DNA of 51,938 nucleotides, taken from Secundilactobacillus silagincola (GTDB taxonomy: Bacteria; Bacillota; Bacilli; Lactobacillales; Lactobacillaceae). Positions within the stretch are counted from its first letter, which is position 1. Every line of letters starts with the position of its first letter. Below, in pieces: positions 18,895 through 28,674 of the stretch. The stretch is taken from positions 1 through 51,938 of the forward strand of contig NZ_BCMJ01000013.1 of the NCBI RefSeq assembly GCF_002583405.1. The letters run 5' to 3'. Under the pieces are notes generated by a model. That model saw only the letters and a list, made by a program, of their open reading frames with translations. It was not told the DNA's origin and ran no database searches. The position numbers were made by a program, and so were the translations under genes.

Positions 18895-20424
18895 TTGGCT
18901 AAATTAGCATTATTGAGTGTGTCTGATAAAACTGGCATCGTGGAATTTGGTTCAGAACTGACCAAGCGCGGTTATGAAATTATTTCTACAGGCGGAACCC
19001 TAAAGACGTTGGTTGACGGTGGTGTCCAAGCGACCCCCGTTGAGGACGTGACGGGCTTTCCGGAAATGCTGGATGGGCGGGTAAAAACCTTGCATCCTCG
19101 GATTCACGCTGGTATTTTAGCGAAACGGGATAATCCTCAGCACATGGCTAAATTAAAGGAAAATGGTATTGAACCAATTGATCTCATTTGTGTCAACTTG
19201 TACCCCTTTAAAGAAACAATTCAAAAAGACGGTGTGACGGATGCCGAAGCAATCGAACAAATCGATATCGGTGGCCCTTCGATGCTCCGCGCTGCCGCCA
19301 AGAATTTTCAAGATGTTACGGTGATTACGGATCAAGCCGATTATTCAGAATTTTTGAAACGATTTGACGCGGATCAGTTAGATAAGGCTTATCGCCGGCA
19401 TTTAGCAGCTAAGGTCTTTCGTCAGACGGCGGCTTATGATGCGCTGATTGCTAAGTATATGACCGAAGAACCATTCCCAGATAAACTGACGGTGACTTAC
19501 GAAAAAGTTGAAGATATGCGTTATGGTGAAAATAGCCATCAAGCTGCTGCTTATTATAAGGAACCGATCCCAGATCATTATTCACTGGCTAATGCCAAAC
19601 AACTTCATGGTAAGGCGCTCTCTTACAACAATACCCGGGATGCTGACGCTGCTTTACGAATCATTGCTGATTTTGACAAACCAGCCGTAGTTGCTTTAAA
19701 GCATATGAACCCGTGTGGAATTGGGGTAAGTGACAACCTGCTGACTTCTTGGAACTTAGCTTATGAGTCCGATCCAATTTCCATTTTTGGCGGCATTATT
19801 GCCTTGAACCGCAAAGTGGATTTGGCAACGGCCGAAAAGATGCACGCTTTATTCCTAGAAATTATTATTGCGCCGGCTTTCGATGACGATGCTTATGCGG
19901 TTTTGGCTAAGAAGAAAAACTTACGAATCATGACCCTGGACTTTGGTAAGATGAATCCTAATCAAAAAGATATGGTCACGGTTCTCGGTGGTGCTTTGTA
20001 TCAAGATGCTGATACGGTTCATGAAACTGCTAGTGATTTCAAAGTTGTCTCTAAGGCTCAACCAACACAAGCTCAGTTAAAGGCGCTGGAATTTGGGCAA
20101 ACAGTGGTTAAACACGTGAAGAGTAATGCTATTGTCGTTACTACTGCTAACCAAACCTTGGGCGTTGGTGCCGGTCAGATGAACCGGATCGACTCCTTGA
20201 AGATTGCGGTGGACAAAGCTGAAGAAAAGTCGGGCTACGATGAAGCAGTAGTGGCATCAGATGCGTTCTTCCCAATGGACGATTGTGTTGAATACGCTGC
20301 AAAACATGGCATTAAAGCCATTGTTGAACCCGGTGGCAGCATTAAAGATCAAGCATCCATCGATAAAGCTGACGAATACGGGATCGCATTAGTCTTTACT
20401 GGTGTACGTCACTTCAAGCACTAA
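18895..20424 (+). CDS. purH: bifunctional AICAR transformylase / IMP cyclohydrolase
   Basis: PurH catalyses the last two steps to IMP. The 509-residue protein starts with TTG at 18895, 9 nt after AAGGAG and directly behind the purN stop; earlier in-frame codons lie inside purN. The N-terminal cyclohydrolase domain shows [14 protein letters not shown] and STGGT. The transformylase domain shows [10 protein letters not shown], which contains the catalytic Lys-His pair, and ends with [12 protein letters not shown]. Confidence 0.97.
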   Translation: MAKLALLSVSDKTGIVEFGSELTKRGYEIISTGGTLKTLVDGGVQATPVEDVTGFPEMLDGRVKTLHPRIHAGILAKRDNPQHMAKLKENGIEPIDLICVNLYPFKETIQKDGVTDAEAIEQIDIGGPSMLRAAAKNFQDVTVITDQADYSEFLKRFDADQLDKAYRRHLAAKVFRQTAAYDALIAKYMTEEPFPDKLTVTYEKVEDMRYGENSHQAAAYYKEPIPDHYSLANAKQLHGKALSYNNTRDADAALRIIADFDKPAVVALKHMNPCGIGVSDNLLTSWNLAYESDPISIFGGIIALNRKVDLATAEKMHALFLEIIIAPAFDDDAYAVLAKKKNLRIMTLDFGKMNPNQKDMVTVLGGALYQDADTVHETASDFKVVSKAQPTQAQLKALEFGQTVVKHVKSNAIVVTTANQTLGVGAGQMNRIDSLKIAVDKAEEKSGYDEAVVASDAFFPMDDCVEYAAKHGIKAIVEPGGSIKDQASIDKADEYGIALVFTGVRHFKH

Positions 20425-20445
20425 TATTGAATTGGGGGCAATGAC

Positions 20446-21696
20446 ATGGAAAATTGGTTAGTGGTTGGTGGCGGCGGTCGTGAATATGTCTTGGCTCAAA
20501 CACTGGCTAAAGTGTCGGACCGTCAAGTTTACGTAGCACCCGGCAATGTCATGATGGCTAAGCTTCCCAGAGTGAAGACAGTTGCGATTGACGAAATGGC
20601 GTTCTCAGAGCTTGCTGAATTTGCTGAAAAACAGCATATTCAGTGTACCGTAGTCGGACCAGAGCAGCCTTTATCAGCAGGTATCGTTGACTATTTCGAG
20701 GCTAAAAATTTACCAATATTCGGACCAAATAAGCAAGCAGCTCAGTTAGAGTCATCCAAGACGTTTGCTAAGCAGATGATGGAAAATAGTGGGGTGCCAA
20801 CGGCTAGTTATCAGGAGTTTACGGACTTGAAGTCGGCTTTGACGTACGTGCAGGCGCAGCAACCGCCGTTAGTGATTAAAGCGGATGGTCTGGCCGCGGG
20901 TAAGGGCGTTATCATTGCCAATTCTACACAGGAGGCGACTGATGCAGTCGAAAAATTATTGACTGCCGGGTCTAAAAAATTGCTGGTTGAAGACTATCTG
21001 CAAGGAGAAGAATTCTCACTCTTTGCTATGGTTAACGGCACTACTTTCATTACTATGCCGATTGCCCAGGATCATAAACGGTTAAGCGACGGTGATGAAG
21101 GCCCTAATACTGGTGGTATGGGTGCTTATAGCCCAGTTCCGCACGTCGACGCTAGTCTGAAACAGGCGGCAATCGACCAAATTATTAAACCTATTTTATC
21201 TGGTATGGCCGATGCTGGCACACCGTTTAGCGGTTTTCTGTACGCCGGATTGATCAATACGGCAGCGGGTATTAAAGTTATCGAATTTAACGTCAGAATG
21301 GGTGATCCCGAGACGCAAGTGGTTTTACCGCAACTAAAGAGTGATTTGGGAGCCCTGATTCTGCAATTAAAACAGGGGAAGCAACCCGTGGCCGAATGGC
21401 AAAATGGTGAATTCTATCTGGGTACGGTTGTGGCTTCTCGTGATTATCCACGCTCAGTTGTGAATGGCCGTCCGTTACCAGTTATTAAGGATTCAGCCGT
21501 AACTATTAGCTATGCTGGAGTCAGTCAAGATGGTGAGCAAATTGTCAGTCATGGTGGCCGAGTCCTCATGGTCACTACGAAAGCTAAAGATTTACAAACT
21601 GCTCAAGCCAAAGTTAACGCTGTGCTGGATGCTAACGTTGATAAAAGTGGCTATACGTTCCGGCATGACATTGGCTTTCATGCGATTGGACAGTAA
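20446..21696 (+). CDS. purD: phosphoribosylamine-glycine ligase (GAR synthase)
   Basis: PurD joins glycine to phosphoribosylamine using ATP. The 416-residue ATP-grasp enzyme starts with VVGGGGREYVLAQ (many PurD proteins have GREHAL here). It contains KADGLAAGKGVIIA near 145-158, the QDHKRLSDGDEGPNTGGMGA signature near residue 205, and the metal-binding EFNVRMGDPETQ. It is the last gene of the operon, followed by a terminator. Confidence 0.97.
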   Translation: MENWLVVGGGGREYVLAQTLAKVSDRQVYVAPGNVMMAKLPRVKTVAIDEMAFSELAEFAEKQHIQCTVVGPEQPLSAGIVDYFEAKNLPIFGPNKQAAQLESSKTFAKQMMENSGVPTASYQEFTDLKSALTYVQAQQPPLVIKADGLAAGKGVIIANSTQEATDAVEKLLTAGSKKLLVEDYLQGEEFSLFAMVNGTTFITMPIAQDHKRLSDGDEGPNTGGMGAYSPVPHVDASLKQAAIDQIIKPILSGMADAGTPFSGFLYAGLINTAAGIKVIEFNVRMGDPETQVVLPQLKSDLGALILQLKQGKQPVAEWQNGEFYLGTVVASRDYPRSVVNGRPLPVIKDSAVTISYAGVSQDGEQIVSHGGRVLMVTTKAKDLQTAQAKVNAVLDANVDKSGYTFRHDIGFHAIGQ

Positions 21697-21731
21697 CAAG
21701 ATTTGTTAACACGGCGGCATAAGAGTTAAAC

Positions 21732-21776
21732 AAAAACACGCTGATTTTTCCTTGCCGAGAAATCAGCGTGTTTTTA
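21732..21776 (+). terminator. Terminator of the pur operon
   Basis: AAAAACACGCTGATTT pairs perfectly with AAATCAGCGTGTTTTT, followed by further Ts. It lies 36 nt behind purD and ends the 11.3 kb purine transcript. Confidence 0.88.
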
Positions 21777-21966
21777 TTTTGCCATTAGCGATTAAATTAT
21801 TAAATAAGTGTAAAAATTGGCGTGACCAGCTATAAAACTGTTATTATTAAAGCTTATGGTGTAGGAGATTGAACGACTTCAGTAGAAAGCATTGCTCAAT
21901 ACTCAAAAAAATATTAAAATAAAATGTAATTTGCAAAAAATGGACGAATGAAAGCAGGTATTTTTA

Positions 21967-23631
21967 ATGACTGAGATGTCAAATCACAATGAAGACGGCA
22001 ACACGGCGCCGGATTCAAAAGACCAGATGGTTACTGGGTCCGCTTGGATGACCGCTGGCAGTATTTTCTCCCGGATACTTGGTGCTGTCTACATCATTCC
22101 TTGGGGAATCTGGTTTGGCAGTTACTTTTTCCAAGGTAATGCACTCTATGGGAAGGGTTATAACATATATAGTTTCTTTCTAATTGCGGCTATTGCAGGG
22201 ATTCCATCGGCAATTGCGAAACAAGTGGCCCATTATAACGCTATGAACGAGTATGGGGTTGGTTTTCGACTGTATAAGCATGGCTTTATTCTAGCTGCGC
22301 TGACAGGGCTGGTTTGTGCAGCGTTACTCTACTTTGGTGCACCAATGTTCGACGGTGGTGATGCACGGGTCGTACCCGTGCTGCACTCACTGGCTTGGGC
22401 AGTTTTGATTATTCCGGTGATGAGTCTTTCTCGTGGCTTTTTCCAAGGGTATCAGCAAATGGCGCCTTCTGCCATTTCGCAATTTGTAGAGCAGCTTGCT
22501 CGGGTAGCCTACATGTTAGGCTCCGCTTTTATCATTATGCGGGTGCTTCATGGTAGCTGGGTGACCGCTGTTTCCCAGTCAACTTTTGCCGCTTGTGTGG
22601 GTGCGATTGCGGGGACCTTGACGCTAGCTTGGTATTATCTTAAGAACCGACCGACGTTTAATTCGTTGGTGGCAAATAGTAAAAATGAAATTGTCGTTCC
22701 AGCGAAGCAGCTTTATCAAGAAATTTTACAGCAAGCCTTGCCATTTATCGTGCTTGGCGCTGGTATCACTATTTTTCAGTTGATCGATCAATACACCTTC
22801 TTTAATTTTATGCGCGGTACTGGAATTACTTCAACGGTGATGCTGAACAATCTGTTCGCCATGTTCAGTGTTAACGCCAACAAGTTGATCATGATCATTG
22901 TTTCGCTGTCTTCTGCGCTAGCGATTACCGTCGTTCCGCTATTGTCTGAAGCGTATACACGCAATGATCGTGAAGATATCAGTCATCAGCTGACGAACGC
23001 CATGCTGTTGTTTGCGTTCGTGATGATTCCTAGCGCTTTAGGGATGGCAGCTATTGCCCATCCTTTGAACATCATCTTTTATGGGACATCTCACAAAGAT
23101 TTAGCCACTGCCGTTTTGGCCTTTTCAGCCTTTGTTTCAATCATGTTAGGTCTATTCAGCGTCACTTCCGCTATTATGCAAGGAGTTTCTCAGAATAAAC
23201 GTGCGGTTCGTTACTTTGCGGTGGGCACCATCGTTAAGCTGGCATTGCAGTGGCCCTGCATTCATTACATGGGTGTCTTTGGTCCGTTGGTGGCGACCAC
23301 GCTTGGCTTCTTAGTTGCTAATATTTTGATCCTAAACTGGCTGAATAAATCCTTTGGGGTTGACTTCCCAGCTATTTCCAAGAAGGTAAACGGCGTCCTG
23401 GCATTCTCACTGCTTATGTGCGGTGTGGCTTACTTGTTGGTTCAATTAGTGAGTCATTTACTGGCCACGTTTATGGTTGTTGACTCACGTGTTGGTAGTT
23501 TAATCGTGGTGGTTATTGCAGTTGGAATTGCAGGATACCTGTACGTTTACCTTGTTCTTCGCACACGGTTAGCTGATACGGTCTTAGGTGATCGGATGAG
23601 ACGATTAAGAACGATGTTGCATATCAAATAA
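21967..23631 (+). CDS. lipid II flippase of the MurJ/SpoVB (YtgP) family
   Basis: The 554-residue polytopic membrane protein belongs to the MOP-type flippases. About fourteen hydrophobic segments are visible. The N-terminus GSAWMTAGSIFSRILGAVYIIPW is typical of the YtgP/SpoVB branch, in which Bacillus YtgP moves the peptidoglycan precursor lipid II across the membrane. A polar stretch of about 20 residues at the N-terminus is cytoplasmic. The LSRGFFQGYQQMAPSAISQ loop near residue 158 is also characteristic. The start ATG at 21967 has a weak AGCAGG Shine-Dalgarno. Transport of another lipid-linked glycan is a possible alternative. Confidence 0.85.
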   Translation: MTEMSNHNEDGNTAPDSKDQMVTGSAWMTAGSIFSRILGAVYIIPWGIWFGSYFFQGNALYGKGYNIYSFFLIAAIAGIPSAIAKQVAHYNAMNEYGVGFRLYKHGFILAALTGLVCAALLYFGAPMFDGGDARVVPVLHSLAWAVLIIPVMSLSRGFFQGYQQMAPSAISQFVEQLARVAYMLGSAFIIMRVLHGSWVTAVSQSTFAACVGAIAGTLTLAWYYLKNRPTFNSLVANSKNEIVVPAKQLYQEILQQALPFIVLGAGITIFQLIDQYTFFNFMRGTGITSTVMLNNLFAMFSVNANKLIMIIVSLSSALAITVVPLLSEAYTRNDREDISHQLTNAMLLFAFVMIPSALGMAAIAHPLNIIFYGTSHKDLATAVLAFSAFVSIMLGLFSVTSAIMQGVSQNKRAVRYFAVGTIVKLALQWPCIHYMGVFGPLVATTLGFLVANILILNWLNKSFGVDFPAISKKVNGVLAFSLLMCGVAYLLVQLVSHLLATFMVVDSRVGSLIVVVIAVGIAGYLYVYLVLRTRLADTVLGDRMRRLRTMLHIK

Positions 23632-23640
23632 AGATTAAAA

Positions 23641-23686
23641 TAAAAGCTTCACCAATCTCCCAAAACGGGAAATGGCGAAGCTTTTT
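23641..23686. terminator. Bidirectional terminator
   Basis: TAAAAGCTTC...GAAGCTTTTTA form an interrupted stem with CCATTTCCC/GGGAGATTGG in its inner part. It lies between the convergent flippase and nnrD genes and has A/T-rich flanks on both sides. Confidence 0.8.
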
Positions 23687-24509
23687 AGTGTTGATGGTCA
23701 TGCATAAACCGTGGTAATTCATGAATAATTTGCGTAGGTAAAACCACGTATTGTGTTTTGGCTAGTTCATCCGCAATCGCACTATGCGCGTAAACTGCTG
23801 CTAGAACGGCATTTGTTTGATTCTCAAACTGAGCTGTAAAACCGCCGATCATACCAGCCAATGTATCACCCATGCCACCGGTTGCTTGAGCCGGCGTACC
23901 AGCAGTGTTTAAATAACTGCCAGTTGGTGTGTAGATCTTGGTTTGATGTGATTTAAGGACGACAGTACCACCGAGTTGCTGCCGGACGGTTTCGTTGGCC
24001 GCATCGGTTTGATCAGCAATTTTAATGCCGGATAGTCGCTGCCATTCCATTTGGTGAGGTGTAAACACTAGGTTTGCCTGAGGTAGTTTAAGGGATTTTT
24101 CAGAAACTAGGGTAATCGCTGATCCGTCAATGATCAGTGTCTGAGTAGGGGTAACGGTGTCAAAAACAGTTTGAAGCACGCTTAAACTCTGGGATGTTGT
24201 TCCCAAGCCGGGACCAACTACAACTGTGTTGGCAGATGAGACCAAGTCAGTTAATTCGGCGTGATTAGTAAAATCAGCAACCATTGCTTCAGGCATTCTG
24301 GCGTGCAGGCTAACAAAGTTGCTGGAATCGGTTAGAGTAGTGTTTAGACCAGCCCCACTGTACACACTGGCTTCAGTTGCCATTAAGATAGCACCACCAA
24401 AGTGATCATTACCGCCAACCAAACATACCCGACCATAGGTGCCCTTATGACTTTCCTCTGGCCGAATCCGAATGGTTTGAGAAAGAATTTCGTTTGTGAG
24501 TGTTTCCAC
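23685..24509 (-). CDS. nnrD: ADP-dependent NAD(P)H-hydrate dehydratase
   Basis: NnrD repairs damaged NAD(P)H by dehydrating NAD(P)HX. The 274-residue protein of the ribokinase-like fold has an N-terminal GTYGRVCLVGGNDHFGGA, the VVGPGLG loop near residue 98, and GTPAQATGGMGDTLAGMIGG near residue 208, the nucleotide-binding and catalytic loop of the YjeF C-terminal family. The N-terminal epimerase domain found in fused forms is absent. The start is GTG at 24509 behind AGGAAGG. It is divergent from pepV. Confidence 0.92.
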   Translation of the reverse strand: METLTNEILSQTIRIRPEESHKGTYGRVCLVGGNDHFGGAILMATEASVYSGAGLNTTLTDSSNFVSLHARMPEAMVADFTNHAELTDLVSSANTVVVGPGLGTTSQSLSVLQTVFDTVTPTQTLIIDGSAITLVSEKSLKLPQANLVFTPHQMEWQRLSGIKIADQTDAANETVRQQLGGTVVLKSHQTKIYTPTGSYLNTAGTPAQATGGMGDTLAGMIGGFTAQFENQTNAVLAAVYAHSAIADELAKTQYVVLPTQIIHELPRFMHDHQH

Positions 24510-24721
24510 GATTATCGCCTTCCTATAATTAAATACTTAACTTGAGTATAGCATGATGATTTAAATCTGTGATTGATTTCGGTATTCAATTTCGATAGGT
24601 ATACTTTCAGACAAACGCGTCTAAGTCTGGTGTAATTTAGCTGAAGCCCAGCAGTTTGCTCCTCACAAACCTCGTTATATGCTAGAATAGTACGTGAGAA
24701 ACCAATATTGGAGGAACTCAA

Positions 24722-26137
24722 ATGTCAATTGATTGGAAAGCAGCTGCTAAGCAACACCAAGCAGCTTACGTAGATGATTTAACGAAGCTGATCGCCATTG
24801 AAAGTGTGCGTGACGATTCAAAAAAAACGGCTGACGCGCCATTGGGACCAGGACCAGCAGAAGCACTTCAGGCCTTCTTGAAAATGGCTGAGCGTGATGG
24901 CTTCAAGACCACTAACCTGGATAATTTAGCCGGCTTTGTGGAATATGGTGAAGGGGATGAAACCATTGCTATCCTAGCCCACGTTGACGTGATGCCAGCT
25001 GGTGAGGGTTGGTCAACGGAACCGTTTACCCTGACTGAAAAGGATGGTAATTTATATGGGCGTGGGACCTCAGATGATAAGGGGCCGGCGCTGGCATGTT
25101 ACTATGGCTTAAAGATTTTGAAGGAACAGGGCATTAAACTCAATAAGAAAGTTCGTTTCATTCTGGGCACTGACGAAGAGAGTGACTGGACTGGCATGAA
25201 CCATTACTTTGAGACGCAGCCAGAACCAACCATGGGCTTTTCGCCAGATGCTGAATTTCCATTGATCAACGGTGAAAAGGGGAACGCCACCTTTACGTTG
25301 ACGACGCAGGGCTCAAACGGCGGCGATTACCGATTGAACCAGTTTAGTGCGGGTTTACGCGAAAACATGGTGCCACGGGATGCTCATGCAGTTGTTGAAA
25401 CGGATGATAATGAAGCATTGGTAAGTGCCTTTACTGCCTTTCTTGATGAAGCGCCAGTTACTGGTGATGTTCATATTGATACGGATGGCGTTCATTTCCA
25501 TGTTATCGGGAAAGCAGCACATGGTATGGAGCCTAAAAACGGCATCAACGCCGGTACTTATTTGGCATCATTCTTGAAAACTTTAGCTTTCGGTGGTGAT
25601 GCACGCTCGTTCCTAGAACTTGTTGGTGGTAATCTTCACGATGATTCTCGCGTGCATAAACTCGGTTTAGCGTTTACCGATGACATTATGGGAGATTTGA
25701 CCATGAACGTCGGTGTTATGGACTTTGAGGCTGGCCAACCAGGGAAGATCGTATTGAATTTCCGTTATCCTAAAGGGATGACTGCCGATGATCTTCAAAC
25801 GAAACTGACCCAAGTAGCTGATCAAAACCACTTTGAATTAAGTAAGGGCCGTGAGATGGTACCGCACTACGTTGACCCTAAGGATCCCATTGTGACAACT
25901 TTAATGGATGCTTATCGTGAAATGACTGGCAAGAAAGCCGCTGAACCAGAAGTTGTGGGTGGCGGTACGTACGGTCGGTTGATGAAACGGGGTGTGGCAT
26001 TTGGCGCGTTATTCATGGATCATACGCCAGATACCATGCACCAAGTGGACGAGTTCCAACCAATTTCTGATTTAATGATGGCCATGGCGATTTACGGTCG
26101 TTCAATTGAGGCGCTGGCAAACGAATTACCAGACTAA
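24722..26137 (+). CDS. pepV: dipeptidase PepV
   Basis: PepV is the cytosolic zinc dipeptidase of lactic acid bacteria that cleaves dipeptides from the Opp/casein breakdown route. The 471-residue M20 family protein has the first metal ligands in ILAHVDVMPAG (near 83-93) and GRGTSDDKGPALA (near 117), the catalytic Glu pair in GTDEESDW, and the C-terminal His in FMDHTPDTMHQVDE. The ATG at 24722 follows GGAGG. The stress-protein gene follows by 12 bp. Confidence 0.95.
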   Translation: MSIDWKAAAKQHQAAYVDDLTKLIAIESVRDDSKKTADAPLGPGPAEALQAFLKMAERDGFKTTNLDNLAGFVEYGEGDETIAILAHVDVMPAGEGWSTEPFTLTEKDGNLYGRGTSDDKGPALACYYGLKILKEQGIKLNKKVRFILGTDEESDWTGMNHYFETQPEPTMGFSPDAEFPLINGEKGNATFTLTTQGSNGGDYRLNQFSAGLRENMVPRDAHAVVETDDNEALVSAFTAFLDEAPVTGDVHIDTDGVHFHVIGKAAHGMEPKNGINAGTYLASFLKTLAFGGDARSFLELVGGNLHDDSRVHKLGLAFTDDIMGDLTMNVGVMDFEAGQPGKIVLNFRYPKGMTADDLQTKLTQVADQNHFELSKGREMVPHYVDPKDPIVTTLMDAYREMTGKKAAEPEVVGGGTYGRLMKRGVAFGALFMDHTPDTMHQVDEFQPISDLMMAMAIYGRSIEALANELPD

Positions 26138-26149
26138 GGAGTGGTGACA

Positions 26150-26644
26150 TTGGCACAGCTTAGTAATTATCAAAACGTGATGGTGGGTGTAGACGGCTCA
26201 AAGCAGGCTAAGCGAGCCGTTCAAAAGGCGATTGCGATTGCTAAACGAAATCAGGCAACGCTTTATATTGTCAGTGTGCTGAATATTAGTAAACTGACTA
26301 GTATTGGCAAGTCTCAATTTGGTTTTGGTGCAGTGGACCCAGAAGTATTAGACGAGTTTAAACGTAAAATGGATCAGCTAGTTGCGGGCTACCGTGACCA
26401 AGCAATCGAGCATGGTGTTAAACAAGTTGAAATCCATGTCACGTTTGGTAATCCCAAACTAGAACTGGCTAAAAATCTGCCGCATCTGTTGGGAGTTGAT
26501 CTAATCATCATTGGGGCCACTGGTGCTAACGTGGTTGAACGAATGATGATGGGGTCTAATGCAAGTTACGTTGTGGCCAATGCCCAAGCTGATGTTTTAA
26601 TTGTTCGAACTGATTTGGATAATCAGCAACTAACTGTTTTTTAA
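26150..26644 (+). CDS. universal stress protein (UspA family)
   Basis: The 164-residue product has the UspA fold: N-terminal VMVGVDGSKQAKRAVQKA, and the nucleotide-binding loop IIIGATGANVVERMMMGSNASYVV near residues 125-148, matching the ATP-binding Gx2Gx9G(S/T) pattern. I choose TTG at 26150 because AGGAG lies 8 nt before it; GTG codons at 26141 and 26144 overlap that Shine-Dalgarno. It is probably cotranscribed with pepV. The role of individual Usp proteins is not known. Confidence 0.9.
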   Translation: MAQLSNYQNVMVGVDGSKQAKRAVQKAIAIAKRNQATLYIVSVLNISKLTSIGKSQFGFGAVDPEVLDEFKRKMDQLVAGYRDQAIEHGVKQVEIHVTFGNPKLELAKNLPHLLGVDLIIIGATGANVVERMMMGSNASYVVANAQADVLIVRTDLDNQQLTVF

Positions 26645-26652
26645 AATAAATT

Positions 26653-26695
26653 AAACCGGCTCCGGTGCATAATCACATGCATCGGAGCCGGTTTT
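26653..26695. terminator. Bidirectional terminator after the pepV-usp unit
   Basis: AAACCGGCTCCG(G)TGCAT pairs with ATGCA(T)CGGAGCCGGTTT around a short loop, and T-rich sequence follows on both sides. The minus-strand kinase gene ends just behind it. Confidence 0.87.
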
Positions 26696-26706
26696 AGTTT
26701 AACAGG

Positions 26707-27366
26707 TTACATCGCGTTTGAGATGGAATCAGTGTTTCTAATCTTAGCGAGCGCTTCGTCGACTTGGTTTAAGACAACTTGTACGTTCTGAGGATCTTCA
26801 AGGTTGTATTTTTGCAGATCAATTTTGATCTTAGGACTAACATCAAAATCATCATACCATTTTTGATAAGCTGACCACATCTTGTAGTAGTAAGCTTCTC
26901 GTTCAGGATGACCATCGATTTGTTCGTAATCACGGCCACGTTTTTTGATCCGATAGAGAATCGTTTCAAAATCGCTGCTGGCATAAACGAGCAGATCTGG
27001 TGCTTTCTTTGGTAACGAGTTCAGTTCGTTCATCATGTTGTCTAATAACTTAAGATAAACGGACAGTTCGGTATCACTAATGTTACCTTCGGCGTTATTT
27101 TCCTTAGTAAATAAGGCATCTTCGTAAATAGAACGGTCCAAGATGTTGTTATCATCGGCCAGAGCCTGCTTGATCATGGAGAAACGCTTATTTAAGAAAT
27201 AAATCTGGAGTAAAAACCCGTATTGCTTAGGATTTGAGTAATATAAAGGTAGTACTGGGTTTTCGCCCACTGGTTCAAAGAATGCCTTGGTTCCTAAGTG
27301 TTCCGCAAGCATTCCAGTTAAAGTTGTTTTTCCAACACCAATCATTCCGGCTGTAATAATCACCAT
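26707..27366 (-). CDS. deoxynucleoside kinase (dAK/dGK family)
   Basis: The 219-residue protein phosphorylates deoxynucleosides for salvage. The P-loop is MIGVGKTTL near residue 8 (family consensus GxxGxGKS/T). The DRSIYEDALF motif near 77-86 carries the DRS of the active site. The lid segment RIKKRGRDYEQ near 150 has the arginines of this family. The ATG at 27366 follows AGAGGGG; an upstream extension of 56 residues is possible in frame but is not protein-like. Lactobacilli usually have dAK and dGK as paired genes; only one copy lies here. Substrate preference cannot be decided. Confidence 0.9.
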   Translation of the reverse strand: MVIITAGMIGVGKTTLTGMLAEHLGTKAFFEPVGENPVLPLYYSNPKQYGFLLQIYFLNKRFSMIKQALADDNNILDRSIYEDALFTKENNAEGNISDTELSVYLKLLDNMMNELNSLPKKAPDLLVYASSDFETILYRIKKRGRDYEQIDGHPEREAYYYKMWSAYQKWYDDFDVSPKIKIDLQKYNLEDPQNVQVVLNQVDEALAKIRNTDSISNAM

Positions 27367-27576
27367 AATAGCCCCTCTTTTAATAAAATATGCAACATAT
27401 AGTGTACCATAGATTCTATGGATACTACATGTTCTTTTTATTTTTTTAAATAGTAACCGCTTTACCTCCCTAGAAACGTGGCTTTTGGAAGATTGATTTG
27501 TTGATAAGACGTCATAACCCTGAGTCAAAATCACTCGTAGTATAATGAATGTAACGGGATAAAGGAGGATGCATGA

Positions 27577-28350
27577 ATGATGTATGATGCAATCGTATTT
27601 TTTGATTTGGATGGGACTTTATTTGATGACCAGAAGAACGTTCTGCCAAGTAGCATTGATGCTATTAAGCAGATGTCAAAGAATAATATTCTTTCCGTTA
27701 TTTCCACTGGCCGTAATATTTTTGAAGTGCAATACGTCCTTGACGAAACTGGTCTTGATACCATCGTCAGTGCTAATGGCAGTTACGTCCAGTATCAAGG
27801 TAAAAAGCTTCACCAAGAAGTGATCCCAGAAAAAGTCCTCGATGAATTTACTGATTATGCTAACCAGCAAGGTGATCCAGTGGGGTACTTTAATAACCGC
27901 GGATTCCGGCTGAGCCAGGAAAATGATGCCACGAAGGAAAACTTCAAACTGTTACGCTTGGATGCTAAAGTGGACCCTGATTTCTACCATCATGAAAAAA
28001 TCAACTTTATGAACGTCTTTAATGAAGATAAGGAAGAACAATATCAAGAACGCTTTAAAGGAGTACTTTCGTTAGTTCGGAATAACCCACGGGCTTTGGA
28101 TACCATGAATGCTGGTGTTTCAAAGCGAACCGGGATTCAAATCTTACTAGAAGCAGCTCACTTGGAGAACGTTCATACTTATGCTTTCGGCGATCAGCTG
28201 AATGATTTACAGATGTTTGATATGGTGGATACCCCAATTGCCATGGCTAATGGTCACAAGTTGGCTAAAGAGAAAGCTGCTTACGTTACCACTTCCAATA
28301 TGGATGACGGTATCGTTAACGGGTTGAAACACTTCAATTTAATTAAATAA
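27577..28350 (+). CDS. Cof-type HAD phosphatase
   Basis: This 257-residue protein of the HAD-IIB (Cof) group has motif I FFDLDGTLFDD (residues 8-18), motif II ISTGRN near 48, motif III Lys, and motif IV YAFGDQLNDLQMFD near 205-218. Such phosphatases act on sugar phosphates, flavin or pyridoxal phosphate in the cytosol; the substrate is unknown. An excellent AAAGGAGG lies 8 nt before ATG 27577; an overlapping ATG follows at 27580. A TATAAT box lies at 27540-27545. Confidence 0.9.
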   Translation: MMYDAIVFFDLDGTLFDDQKNVLPSSIDAIKQMSKNNILSVISTGRNIFEVQYVLDETGLDTIVSANGSYVQYQGKKLHQEVIPEKVLDEFTDYANQQGDPVGYFNNRGFRLSQENDATKENFKLLRLDAKVDPDFYHHEKINFMNVFNEDKEEQYQERFKGVLSLVRNNPRALDTMNAGVSKRTGIQILLEAAHLENVHTYAFGDQLNDLQMFDMVDTPIAMANGHKLAKEKAAYVTTSNMDDGIVNGLKHFNLIK

Positions 28351-28373
28351 GGGATATTCCTATTTTTACTTAT

Positions 28374-28410
28374 AATCCTCGTTTTGGTGAACATTATCAA
28401 AACGGGGGTT
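28374..28410 (+). terminator. Terminator of the Cof-type phosphatase gene
   Basis: AATCCTCGTTTTG (28374-28386) pairs with CAAAACGGGGGTT (28398-28410), followed by ATTTGTTTT. It lies 23 nt behind the stop codon. Confidence 0.75.
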
Positions 28411-28442
28411 ATTTGTTTTGAATACGGAAATTTACGCTTCTA

Positions 28443-28562
28443 CTAAACGTGCTCCAACAAGCAGAGACTTGCATCTAAGGGGACTTTGGCAAAAATCCCC
28501 AAGACCAGGATTTTCACCAAAGCCCCCTTAGACTCCAGTCTCTAAACACTTGTTTCCGCACT
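28443..28562 (-). repeat. Palindromic intergenic repeat, copy 1 (inverted relative to copy 2)
   Basis: About 120 bp that match, in reverse complement, the sequence at 33795-33921 with roughly 90 percent identity by eye. The centre (28475-28531) is an imperfect hairpin of CTAAGGGG...CCCCTTAG type with CTTTGG paired to CCAAAG. Outer arms include AAGCAGAGACT and AGTCTCTAAAC. There is no open reading frame. The stretch of 430 bp between the flanking genes holds only this repeat, a terminator and a promoter/operator. Confidence 0.85.
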
Positions 28563-28644
28563 CTGTCTAAGAATAATATTCCAAGCATATTCCGGCAAAA
28601 AATTCCAACTTATTTATGTATAAAGTTAATAAATTAATATGCTA

Positions 28645-28674
28645 TTGAAACCGGTGTCAATCATGGTTTACTCT
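28645..28674 (+). promoter_or_regulatory. Candidate promoter of the activase fusion gene
   Basis: TTGAAA (28645-28650) is followed after 18 bp by TACTCT (28669-28674). The downstream palindromes overlap the region of transcription start. Confidence 0.5.

Noticed and set aside
26707-27534. Longer form of the deoxynucleoside kinase with 56 extra N-terminal residues
   Set aside because: The extra part is basic and not protein-like and has no Shine-Dalgarno; the ATG at 27366 has one and places the P-loop at the usual distance from the N-terminus.
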